A DNA stretch of 64,000 nt, from contig NZ_CP073346.1 of assembly GCF_024397895.1 (NCBI RefSeq), forward strand, positions 3,658,001-3,722,000, given 5' to 3'. Shown here one piece after another: positions 50,572 through 58,919 of this stretch. Both the position numbers and the translations under genes were made by a program. The stretch is from Pseudomonas benzenivorans (GTDB lineage: Bacteria; Pseudomonadota; Gammaproteobacteria; Pseudomonadales; Pseudomonadaceae). Position 1 is the first letter of the stretch; each line of letters starts with the position of its first letter. The notes beneath the pieces were generated by a model that was given only the letters and a program-made list of their open reading frames with translations, had not been told where the DNA came from and searched no databases.

Positions 50572-51237
50572 ATGCCCAGTTCGCGTCTGATACTCACCTG
50601 TTGCTGCGCCGGCCTGCTGCTGGGCTGCGCCTCCCAGAATCCCTACGACGGCCAACCCAGCAGCAACAAGACGGCGACCTATGGAGGCCTCGGCGCGCTG
50701 GCCGGGGCGGTGGCCGGGGCGGCGATCAGCCATGACAACCGCGGCAAGGGCGCGTTGATCGGTGCCGCCGTGGGCGGGGCGGCAGGGGCCGGCTATGGCT
50801 ACTACGCCGACAAGCAGGAGGAGGAGCTGCGCCGCAGCATGGCGGGCACCGGGGTGCAGGTGGCGCGGCAGGGCGACGTGATCCAGCTGGTCATGCCCGG
50901 GAACATCACCTTCGCCACCGATTCGGCGGAGATTGCCGGCAGCTTCCACGCGCCGCTGAACAACCTGGCCAACTCCTTCCGCCAGTACCCGCAAAACAGC
51001 ATCGAAATCGTCGGCCATACCGACAGCACCGGCTCCCAATCTCACAACATGAGCCTGTCGCAGCGTCGCGCGCAGAGCGTGGCCAACTACCTGATCGCCC
51101 AGGGCGTCGACCAGACACGCCTGAGCACGCGCGGTGCGGGCCCCGATCAGCCGCTGGCGAGCAATGCCACGGCCGAGGGACGGGCGCAGAATCGCCGGGT
51201 CGAGGTGAACCTGCGTCCGCTGCCCGGCGCGCAATGA
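50572..51237 (+). CDS. OmpA family lipoprotein (YiaD-like), first copy
   Basis: This 221-residue lipoprotein has a lipobox (L-L-L-G-C19), a glycine-zipper segment (G-A-L-A-G-A-V-A-G-A-A, G-A-A-V-G-G-A-A-G-A) that can insert in membrane, and a C-terminal OmpA/MotB peptidoglycan-binding domain (H-T-D-S-T-G-S, L-S-Q-R-R-A-Q-S-V-A). It tethers the outer membrane to peptidoglycan. AGGAGGG precedes the ATG. A near-identical paralogue follows. Confidence 0.9.
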   Translation: MPSSRLILTCCCAGLLLGCASQNPYDGQPSSNKTATYGGLGALAGAVAGAAISHDNRGKGALIGAAVGGAAGAGYGYYADKQEEELRRSMAGTGVQVARQGDVIQLVMPGNITFATDSAEIAGSFHAPLNNLANSFRQYPQNSIEIVGHTDSTGSQSHNMSLSQRRAQSVANYLIAQGVDQTRLSTRGAGPDQPLASNATAEGRAQNRRVEVNLRPLPGAQ

Positions 51238-51312
51238 CTCTTGTTTCGACCCGCCCTGGCTTGCGGTATCTCTCATCACGCATTGACCACGGCTGCTAAG
51301 CTGGCACGGAAC

Positions 51313-51335
51313 TTCGAGGCGCCTGGCGCCTCGAA
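51313..51335. repeat. Hairpin between tandem OmpA genes
   Basis: A 9-bp perfect stem (TTCGAGGCG / CGCCTCGAA) with loop CCTGG in the 149-base gap lacks a T tail, so it may be an mRNA stability or processing element rather than a terminator. Confidence 0.4.
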
Positions 51336-51386
51336 CACCTCTGCGCGCGCTCAAGACGTGCAGAACTATTGAATAAGGACGTATCC

Positions 51387-52043
51387 ATGAAGAACTGGCG
51401 TAACCTGACCGCTCTGACAGTCGGCCTGACCCTGTTGGCTGGCTGCACCACCAATCCCTATACCGGCGAGCGCGAGGCCGGCAAGGCGGGGATCTACGGC
51501 GGCGTCGGCGCGGTCACCGGAGCGGTGATCGGCGCGGCGACTTCGAGCAAGAAGGACCGCGCCAAGGGTGCGCTGATCGGCGCGGCCGTCGGCGGCGCGG
51601 CCGGTGGCGGCTACGGTTACTACGTCGATACCCAGGAAGCCAAGCTGCGCCAGACCCTGCAGGGCACCGGCGTGCAGGTCCAGCGCAATGGCGACGACCT
51701 GAAGCTGATTATGCCGGGCAACATCACCTTCGCCAGCAATTCGGCGGATATCTCCAGCGGCTTCTACCCGACGCTCAACTCCCTGGTGACGGTATTCAAG
51801 GAGTTCGACAAGAATGGCGTCGACATCGTCGGTCACACCGACAGCACCGGTTCGATGGAGTTGAACCAGAACCTGTCCAATCGCCGCGCGCAGAGCGTCG
51901 CCTCCTACCTTTCGGCCAACGGGGTGACGCCGGCCAGGATTTCTGCCTACGGCGCCGGACCGAACCAGCCGATCGCCAGCAATGCCAATGAGGCCGGCCG
52001 GGCGCAAAATCGCCGCGTCGAGATCAACCTGCGTCCGCTGTAA
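51387..52043 (+). CDS. OmpA family lipoprotein (YiaD-like), second copy
   Basis: This 218-residue protein has the same layout as the gene before it: lipobox L-L-A-G-C20, glycine zipper, then the shared G-T-G-V-Q-V and I-M-P-G-N-I-T-F-A segments and an OmpA domain. It is clearly a tandem duplicate. ATG 51387 follows AAGGACG; an ATG at 51369 is in frame but less well placed. A terminator follows. Confidence 0.9.
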   Translation: MKNWRNLTALTVGLTLLAGCTTNPYTGEREAGKAGIYGGVGAVTGAVIGAATSSKKDRAKGALIGAAVGGAAGGGYGYYVDTQEAKLRQTLQGTGVQVQRNGDDLKLIMPGNITFASNSADISSGFYPTLNSLVTVFKEFDKNGVDIVGHTDSTGSMELNQNLSNRRAQSVASYLSANGVTPARISAYGAGPNQPIASNANEAGRAQNRRVEINLRPL

Positions 52044-52058
52044 GCGAGCGCAAACCGG

Positions 52059-52085
52059 AAAGCCCCGCCCGTGCGGGGCTTTTTT
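52059..52085 (+). terminator. Intrinsic terminator after the OmpA pair
   Basis: The stem AAAGCCCCGC / GCGGGGCTTT with tetraloop CCGT is followed by a T run. Confidence 0.9.
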
Positions 52086-52213
52086 GTGCTGTCGATTTGT
52101 CGCCACGGGACCCGGCGCCGGATTCCTGACTAGACTGCCTCCTTGAACGTTGCAACGTGCTCACACCTTTCTGGGTGCGAGCTTGGTGGGCAGGAAAGGA
52201 CTCAGGAGAGGTC

Positions 52214-55200
52214 ATGGATGGCGTGACGCGTTCCATTCCCCCCAAACCCTGGCTGGCGCTATGGGTCACCCTGGCCCTGTTGCTGGGTTTGGGCGGGCTG
52301 ATCGTCTGGCAGTGGCAGGTCCTCGAGGCGAGCAGCCAGCAGGAGGCCCGACAGCGCTTCCAGCTCGAAGCGCAGGACATCGGCGAGCGCATTCTCCATC
52401 GCATGGCTGCTTACGAAACGGTGCTGCGCGGCATTTCCGGGCTGATGATCGGCAGCCAGCACGTTTCCCAGGGCGAGTGGCAGCGAGCCGTTGCTCAGCT
52501 GCAGCTGCAAGATCGCTATCCGGGCATTCAGGGGCTGGGTTGGGGGCGCTACGTGCGCGACGGCCAGCTCGATGACTTCCTCGCCGGCGTCAAGGCCAGC
52601 GGTCGCGAGAACTACCAGATCTTTCCGCTCGGGCCCCGCGAGGAGTACGTGCTGATCGACTACATCAGCCCGCTGGACTGGCGCAACCGGCGCGCCCAGG
52701 GTTACGACATGTTCAGCGAACCCTTGCGCCGGGAAGCGATCGAGGCGGCCCTGGGCAGCGGTGATGCGGCCCTTACCGCGCCGGTCATCCTGGTGCAGGA
52801 AACCCGCGCCGACGTGCAGGCCGGCATGCTGCTCTATCTCCCGGTGTTTCGCCACGGTCTGCCGCGGACCACCATGGCCGAACGACGCGAGGCGCTGCTC
52901 GGTTTCGTCTACGGTGCCTTTCGCAGCCTGGATCTGATGGATGGCATCCTCGGCCCGCAGAGCCGCCTGTTCGAGATCGCACTCAGCGATCGACAAGCCG
53001 GTCGGCCGCTGCTGGACGCGCAATCGGTGCTGGCCGGTGCGCAGCCGCAGTTCAGGCACGCCATCGAACTGCCGTTGTACGGCCGCATCTGGGGCCTGGA
53101 GGTCAGCAGTACGCCGCAGTACGAAGCCTCCCTGGCGCGGCGCAACATGAGCTTCAGCCTGTGGACCGCCCTGGCCGCGGCGGGCCTGCTGGCCGCGTTG
53201 GTCGGCGGCTACCTTTACCTGCGCGAGAGCCAGTTGTTCGTCAGTGAGCGGACGACCGAGCAGTTGCGCGAGCGCGAGGAGCGATTTCGCCTGGTGGTCG
53301 AGGCCTCGCCCAATGCCATTGTCCTGGTCGACAGCCAGGGCCAGATCGCCATGGCCAACCAGCAGGCCGAGCAGCTGTTCGGCTATTTGCGCGCCGAGCT
53401 GCTCGGCCAGCCGGTGGAGCTGCTTCTGCCCGAGCACCAGCGCAGCGCCCACCTGCCTTCTCGCCGCGGCTACCTGGACCGGCCCGAGCCGCGGCGCATG
53501 GGCAGCAACCGCGAGCTGTTCGGCCAGCACCGCGACGGTCGGCTGATTCCCCTGGAGGTCGGCCTGTCGCCGTTGCGCAGCGGCGCCGATAGCCTGGTGC
53601 AGGCGGTGATCATCGACATCAGCGAGCGCAAGGAAGCCGAGCAACGGCTGCGCGACCAGGCGGAGCAGCTGGTACTGGCCAACCGCTACAAATCCGAGTT
53701 CCTCGCCAACATGTCCCACGAGCTGCGCACGCCGCTCAACAGCATCCTGATCCTCAGCGACCAACTGCGGCAGAACGGTGTCGGCAACCTCACGCAGAAG
53801 CAGACCCAGCACGCCGACATCATCCACCGGGCCGGCAGCGACCTGCTGCAGCTGATCAACAGCGTGCTGGATCTGGCCAAGGTCGAGTCCGGTCGCTTGC
53901 AGCTAAAACTGGAGTCGCTGGACCTGCACGAGATGCTGGAGGAGCTGGACGCCAGCATGCGACCGATGGCCGAACTCAAGGGCCTGTCGTTGCGCGCACT
54001 GGTGGAACCCGGGGTGCCGCGGCTGATTCACAGCGACCGGGCGCGCCTGCAGCAGATACTGCGCAACTTGCTGTCCAACGCGGTGAAATTCACCGAGCAC
54101 GGCGAGGTGCGCCTGACGGTGGCCTTGCAGCCCGCCGCCGCTGACGACCAGCCGCAGCGTCTGAGCTTCAGCGTGCGCGACACCGGCATCGGCATCGCTG
54201 CGGAGCAGCAGGCACAGATCTTTCAGGCGTTTCAGCAGGTCGACGGTTCGGTCAGTCGGCGTTTCGGCGGCACCGGCCTGGGCCTGGCGATCACCCGCCA
54301 GTTGGTGCTGGCCTTGGGCGGCGAGGTGGCCGTGCAGAGTGAGCCGGGGCGGGGCGCGTGCTTTACCGTGAGCCTGCCGCTGCAGTCGCCGGGAGCCGCG
54401 GCCGGTGATGTGGCCGAGGCGCAGCCGCAGCGTCAGGGCGTGGGGCCCGCGGTGCTGATCGTCGAGGACAATGCCAGCTTTGCCTCGGTGCTGGCCGAGG
54501 CGGCCCACGCCCATGGTTTTTCCAGCCTGTGCTGCGGCACCGGCCTGCAGGCGCTCGAGCTGTTGCGCCACGAACGCTTCCGCGCGGTGATTCTGGACAT
54601 CCTGCTGCCGGACATCAGTGGCTGGCAGCTGTATCGCCAGCTGCGCGGCCAGGCCGAGCACCGTGACACGCCGGTGCACATCATCTCCAGTGCGCCGCAA
54701 CCGGCCGACTGGAATGACGACGGCACCCGCTACCTGGTCAAGCCGATCAACCGCGAGGACCTCGAGCGGGTCTTCGCCGAGCTTCAGGGTGGCGACCGGA
54801 CGGAAGTCCCGGCGTTGCTGCTGGTCGAGGATGTCGCAGTGGAGCGTGAGCGCTACAGCGAACATTTGCAGCAGCTGGGTTTCGTGGTGGTCAGCTGCGC
54901 CAGCGCCGGCGAGGCGCTCGAGGCTTATGCCGAGCGTCAGTTCGCGGCGCTGGTGATCGACCTCGATCTGCCGGATATGGACGGCTTCGACCTGCTCGAA
55001 ACCCTCGACCGGCGTACGCCCTTGAAGGGCACGCGGGTAGTGATCAACACCGGCGTGGATATCACCCTGCTGAGCCTGCAGCGGTTGCGGCGCTATTGCG
55101 CGGTGGTGGTGCGCAAGCAGGGGGAGGATCTGCAGGCGCTGAGCCTGGCCGTGCAGGGCTTTCTCGGCGAGGTGCGCGCGGCCAACCAGGAGCTGGCCAG

Positions 55201-55660
55201 CGCCTGCGCACCCGTTACCGGCTCCCTGGCCGGGCGCCGTGTGCTGCTGGTGGACGATGACGTGCGCAATGTTTATGCGCTCACCGCGCTGCTGGACGCC
55301 GCGGGGATCGAGGTCAGGGCGGCCAAGAATGGTCTGGAGGCGATCGCGAACTACCGACAGGAAGGCACCGAGCTGATCCTGATGGACATGGCCATGCCCC
55401 ACATGGACGGCTACAGCGCGACCCGGGAGCTCAAGCAGGCGCATGGCTGCACGGTGCCGATCATTGCCCTGACCGCCCACGCCATGAAGGGTGACCGGGA
55501 AAAATGCCTGGCGGCCGGGGCCGACGACTACCTGGCCAAACCGGTCAGCCGCGATGAGCTGTTGACCATGCTGGACCGCTGGTTGAACCAGCCGGCCCAG
55601 GTGGCGGCGGGTTCGCCGGCAACGGCCGCCGATCAACCCTGGGGCGCTGGCGTCCGCTAG
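52214..55660 (+). CDS. CHASE-PAS hybrid histidine kinase with three receiver domains
   Basis: This 1148-residue membrane kinase has TM1 (~17-35), a periplasmic CHASE domain (~65-270, with R-Y-P-G-I-Q-G-L-G-W), TM2 (~313-333), PAS (~360-465), HisKA with H502 in S-H-E-L-R-T-P, HATPase (N-L-L-S-N-A-V-K-F, D-T-G-I-G-I, G-T-G-L-G-L-A), and three receivers with predicted phospho-Asp D795, D916 and D1058. It senses a small extracellular ligand and passes phosphate onward, probably to the next gene's receiver protein. AGGAG precedes ATG 52214; the frame is open upstream. Confidence 0.92.
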   Translation: MDGVTRSIPPKPWLALWVTLALLLGLGGLIVWQWQVLEASSQQEARQRFQLEAQDIGERILHRMAAYETVLRGISGLMIGSQHVSQGEWQRAVAQLQLQDRYPGIQGLGWGRYVRDGQLDDFLAGVKASGRENYQIFPLGPREEYVLIDYISPLDWRNRRAQGYDMFSEPLRREAIEAALGSGDAALTAPVILVQETRADVQAGMLLYLPVFRHGLPRTTMAERREALLGFVYGAFRSLDLMDGILGPQSRLFEIALSDRQAGRPLLDAQSVLAGAQPQFRHAIELPLYGRIWGLEVSSTPQYEASLARRNMSFSLWTALAAAGLLAALVGGYLYLRESQLFVSERTTEQLREREERFRLVVEASPNAIVLVDSQGQIAMANQQAEQLFGYLRAELLGQPVELLLPEHQRSAHLPSRRGYLDRPEPRRMGSNRELFGQHRDGRLIPLEVGLSPLRSGADSLVQAVIIDISERKEAEQRLRDQAEQLVLANRYKSEFLANMSHELRTPLNSILILSDQLRQNGVGNLTQKQTQHADIIHRAGSDLLQLINSVLDLAKVESGRLQLKLESLDLHEMLEELDASMRPMAELKGLSLRALVEPGVPRLIHSDRARLQQILRNLLSNAVKFTEHGEVRLTVALQPAAADDQPQRLSFSVRDTGIGIAAEQQAQIFQAFQQVDGSVSRRFGGTGLGLAITRQLVLALGGEVAVQSEPGRGACFTVSLPLQSPGAAAGDVAEAQPQRQGVGPAVLIVEDNASFASVLAEAAHAHGFSSLCCGTGLQALELLRHERFRAVILDILLPDISGWQLYRQLRGQAEHRDTPVHIISSAPQPADWNDDGTRYLVKPINREDLERVFAELQGGDRTEVPALLLVEDVAVERERYSEHLQQLGFVVVSCASAGEALEAYAERQFAALVIDLDLPDMDGFDLLETLDRRTPLKGTRVVINTGVDITLLSLQRLRRYCAVVVRKQGEDLQALSLAVQGFLGEVRAANQELASACAPVTGSLAGRRVLLVDDDVRNVYALTALLDAAGIEVRAAKNGLEAIANYRQEGTELILMDMAMPHMDGYSATRELKQAHGCTVPIIALTAHAMKGDREKCLAAGADDYLAKPVSRDELLTMLDRWLNQPAQVAAGSPATAADQPWGAGVR

Positions 55661-55692
55661 TCATCACCCTTTTGAGAACACAGGAGGTAGCT

Positions 55693-57843
55693 ATGGCACA
55701 GCTGCAGGCCAAGGGCGCAACAGCCAGGACGCAGACGCTGCTGGTGGTGGATGATCGGCCGGAGAATCTCGAAGCCATGCAGGCCCTGCTGGGCGACGGC
55801 GACTGGCAATTGCGCTGCGTCAGTTCCGGCGAGGCGGCGCTGCAGTGTCTGCTGGACGAAGAGGTCGGGCTGGTGCTGCTGGATGTGCAGATGCCACACA
55901 TGGGCGGCTTCGAGGTGGCGCGGCTGATGCGCGGCAACCCGCGCACCCGCTATATACCCATCATCTTCGTCTCGGCCATCGCGCAGACCGCCAACGCCGT
56001 GCTCCAGGGCTACGCCACCGGTGCCGTGGACTTCATGCTCAAGCCCTTCGACCCCAAGGTGCTGCGCCACAAGATCCACTCGCTGCTCGAGCACGAGCGC
56101 AATCGCAGCGAGCTGATGCAGCTGACCCAGCAGCTGGACAGCGCACGGGCCTTCAACGCCTCGGTGCTGGATAACGCCGCCGAGGGCATCATGGTGGTGG
56201 GCGAGGACGGCCTGATCCGCTTCGCCAACCCGGCCATGGCGCAGATGCTCGGCTGCTCGGTGAACGAACTGCAGGGCAGCGCGCTGCTGTCGCATTTGCG
56301 CACGCCGGCGGTCGACTGTGAGTGGCCGCAGTCGGCGTTCTACCAGCACTGGCGACAGAACAAGACCTACCGTGTGCATGAGGCCAGTCTGCGCACCCGC
56401 GACGGCGGCAGCGTACCGGTGGCGCTGTCCTGCTCGCCGTTGCCCAAGCTGCAGCGGGCCATGGTGGTGCTGGCCCTGGACATGTCGGTAGTGCGCAGCC
56501 TGCACTCGCAGCTGGAGTCCCAGGCGGTGACCGACCCGCTGACCGGGCTGCTCAACCGGCGCGGCTTCCATCAGGCCCTGGAGTCGGCGCTCTCGCGCAC
56601 CGGCCGCAGCGGCCAACGCCTGGCCTTGCTCTATCTCGACCTGGATGGCTTCAAGCGTATCAACGACTCGCTGGGGCACGGTGTCGGCGACCAGTTGCTA
56701 AAGCGCGTCGGCGAGCAGCTCAAGGCCAGCCTGCGTCCCTACGACACCCTGGCGCGGGTCGGTGGCGACGAATTCACCGCCGTGCTCGACAGCCTGGGTC
56801 ATTCGGAAGATGCGGCGCGGGTGGCGGAAAAGCTGATCGAGCAGGTGTCGGTGCGCCACAGCCTCAACGGTGTCGACTTCACCATCGGTGCCAGCGTCGG
56901 CATCGCCTGCTTCCCCGAGTGTGGGCAGACCGTCGATAGCCTGCTACGCGCGGCGGATATGGCGATGTACGAGGCCAAGCGCGCCGGGCGCCAACAGTAC
57001 CGCTTCTTCCTGCCGGAAATGAACGGTCGCGCACGCTCGCGGCTGATGCTCGAGGAGAGTCTGCGCACGGCCATCGAGCACAACGACTTCATTCTGGTCT
57101 ACCAGCCGCAGATCCACCTGGAAAGCGGCAAGCTGCGCGGCTTCGAGGCGCTGCTGCGCTGGCAGCACCGGGTCGCCGGGACCGTGGCGCCCAGTGTGTT
57201 CATTCCCCTGCTCGAGGAAACCCGCCTGATCAACCGCCTGGGTGACTGGATCTTCCACCAGGGGGTGCGCCAGTACGGCGAGCTGAGCCGGCGCTTCAGC
57301 GATGACCTGGTGCTCAGCCTGAATGTCAGCCCGGTGCAGTTCGGCATGCCGCAGCTGGTCGAGGACCTGGGCCGGGTGCTGGACGAATACCAGTTGGACC
57401 CTGCGCAGCTGGAGGTCGAGGTCACCGAGAGCGCGCTGATGCAGAACCTGGGGAACACCCAGGAACAATTGCGCCAGCTGCGTCTGCTGGGCGTGAAGAT
57501 CGCCATCGACGATTTCGGCACCGGCTACTCGTCGCTCGCCTATCTGCGGCACTTCGAGCTGGATACCCTGAAGATCGACCGCCTGTTCATCGCCAATATG
57601 CTCGACTCACCCCGTGATGCGGCGGTGGTCAGCACCATCATCGACCTGGGGCGCAATCTGGGCCTCGAGGTAATCGCCGAAGGGGTGGAAACCCAGGCCC
57701 AGCGCGACTGGCTGATCGAGCACCGCTGCCCGATCATGCAGGGCTTTCTGGTCGCGCCGGGGCTGTCGGCGGCGGACGCCGGGCTATTTCCGGCGCAGCT
57801 GGACTGGGAGGCGCTGCCGCTGCACGTCCCACCCAAGGCCTAG
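55693..57843 (+). CDS. Response regulator with PAS, GGDEF and EAL domains
   Basis: This 716-residue protein has a receiver (V-D-D-R-P, phospho-Asp64 in L-L-D-V-Q-M-P, K in L-K-P-F-D), PAS (~150-270), GGDEF with intact G-G-D-E-F at 357-361 and R348-P-Y-D351 I-site, and EAL at 485-487 (E-A-L-L-R-W) with D-D-F-G-T-G-Y-S-S and E-G-V-E-T. Both c-di-GMP synthesis and hydrolysis are possible; regulation by phosphorylation from the upstream kinase is inferred. AGGAGGT before the ATG is a near-perfect ribosome-binding site. Its stop overlaps a convergent gene by 4 bases. Confidence 0.92.
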   Translation: MAQLQAKGATARTQTLLVVDDRPENLEAMQALLGDGDWQLRCVSSGEAALQCLLDEEVGLVLLDVQMPHMGGFEVARLMRGNPRTRYIPIIFVSAIAQTANAVLQGYATGAVDFMLKPFDPKVLRHKIHSLLEHERNRSELMQLTQQLDSARAFNASVLDNAAEGIMVVGEDGLIRFANPAMAQMLGCSVNELQGSALLSHLRTPAVDCEWPQSAFYQHWRQNKTYRVHEASLRTRDGGSVPVALSCSPLPKLQRAMVVLALDMSVVRSLHSQLESQAVTDPLTGLLNRRGFHQALESALSRTGRSGQRLALLYLDLDGFKRINDSLGHGVGDQLLKRVGEQLKASLRPYDTLARVGGDEFTAVLDSLGHSEDAARVAEKLIEQVSVRHSLNGVDFTIGASVGIACFPECGQTVDSLLRAADMAMYEAKRAGRQQYRFFLPEMNGRARSRLMLEESLRTAIEHNDFILVYQPQIHLESGKLRGFEALLRWQHRVAGTVAPSVFIPLLEETRLINRLGDWIFHQGVRQYGELSRRFSDDLVLSLNVSPVQFGMPQLVEDLGRVLDEYQLDPAQLEVEVTESALMQNLGNTQEQLRQLRLLGVKIAIDDFGTGYSSLAYLRHFELDTLKIDRLFIANMLDSPRDAAVVSTIIDLGRNLGLEVIAEGVETQAQRDWLIEHRCPIMQGFLVAPGLSAADAGLFPAQLDWEALPLHVPPKA

Positions 57844-58751
57844 GGACGCCGGGCGGGGTGGCGACGGTGCAGCTCGGCCAGCTCGGCGTCCTTGGCTTGC
57901 CACAACTGATTGACCCATTGCTGGAATGCCAGGCGGTAGCCGTCATCCTGATCGTAGTTGTTGCCGATGAAGGCGCCGTCGATCGGCAGCTGGCGGAAGC
58001 TCACCACCACTTCCTGCACTTCGCCGCTGAGCAGCGCCCAGAAGCCCGGGTTGCCCTGGGGGTAATGGATGGTGACGTTGACGATGGCGTCCAGCTGCTC
58101 GCCCATGGCGTCCAGCACGAAGGCGATGCCGCCGGCCTTGGGTTTGAGCAGGTACTGGAAGGGCGAGGCCTGATCCGCGTGCTTGCGCGGGGTGAAGCGG
58201 GTGCCTTCGAGGAAGTTGAAGATGGCCGTGGGATGGCCGCGAAACTTGGCGCAGGTGCGCCGGGTGGTCTGCAGGTCCTTGCCGCGCTTTTCCGGGTGCT
58301 TGGCCAGGTAGGCCTTGGAGTAGCGTTTCATGAACGGGAAACCCAAGGCCCACCAGCACAGGCCGATCACCGGCACCCAGATCAGCTCCTGTTTGAGAAA
58401 GAACTTCAGCGGGCGGATGCGCCGATTGAGCAGGTATTGCAGCACCAGGATGTCGACCCAGCTCTGGTGATTGCTGGTGACCAGGTAGGAGCGCTGATAA
58501 TCCAGGCCCTGCAGTCCTTCGACCTGCCAGCGGGTCCGGCAGACCAGGTTCATCCAGGCCTTGTTGCAGCTGATCCAGGCCTCGTGGATGAAGTTCATCA
58601 GGGCGTTGCACAGGCGTTGCGCGGCGGCGAACGGCAGACAGATCTTCAGCAGGGTCACGGTGAACAGTGGCCAGCACCAGAACAGGGTGTTGAGCGCCAG
58701 CAGGCTGGCGCCGATCAGGCCACGAAGGGGAGCGGGCAGAACGTGCAGCAT
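57840..58751 (-). CDS. 1-acyl-sn-glycerol-3-phosphate acyltransferase (YihG-like)
   Basis: This 303-residue membrane acyltransferase has H95-x4-D100 in S-N-H-Q-S-W-V-D and the block F-L-E-G-T-R-F-T-P, typical of PlsC/YihG enzymes that add the second acyl chain to lysophosphatidate. One or two N-terminal hydrophobic segments anchor it. Convergent with the GGDEF-EAL gene (4-base overlap). GGAGG lies 11 bases before the ATG, rather far. Confidence 0.88.
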   Translation of the reverse strand: MLHVLPAPLRGLIGASLLALNTLFWCWPLFTVTLLKICLPFAAAQRLCNALMNFIHEAWISCNKAWMNLVCRTRWQVEGLQGLDYQRSYLVTSNHQSWVDILVLQYLLNRRIRPLKFFLKQELIWVPVIGLCWWALGFPFMKRYSKAYLAKHPEKRGKDLQTTRRTCAKFRGHPTAIFNFLEGTRFTPRKHADQASPFQYLLKPKAGGIAFVLDAMGEQLDAIVNVTIHYPQGNPGFWALLSGEVQEVVVSFRQLPIDGAFIGNNYDQDDGYRLAFQQWVNQLWQAKDAELAELHRRHPARRP

Positions 58752-58919
58752 GGGGCCTATGCCTCCGCCAGAGGGGCGAAGGCCCCGGGTCGATGAAAGC
58801 CCGGGCTGGTCTACCGCGGGTCGGTCGGCGCACAGGTTAACCGTTGCGGTTCGAACTGCAAGCCCGCCATAGGCTGGCGTTCAGCACAGATCGCCACCTT
58901 TTACCGCTGTTTCTGCCAT

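Noticed and set aside
51301..51345. AlgU-type promoter (GAACTT with TCTG)
   Set aside because: GAACTT at 51309 and TCTG at 51340 are about 25 bases apart, far beyond the 16-17 needed.
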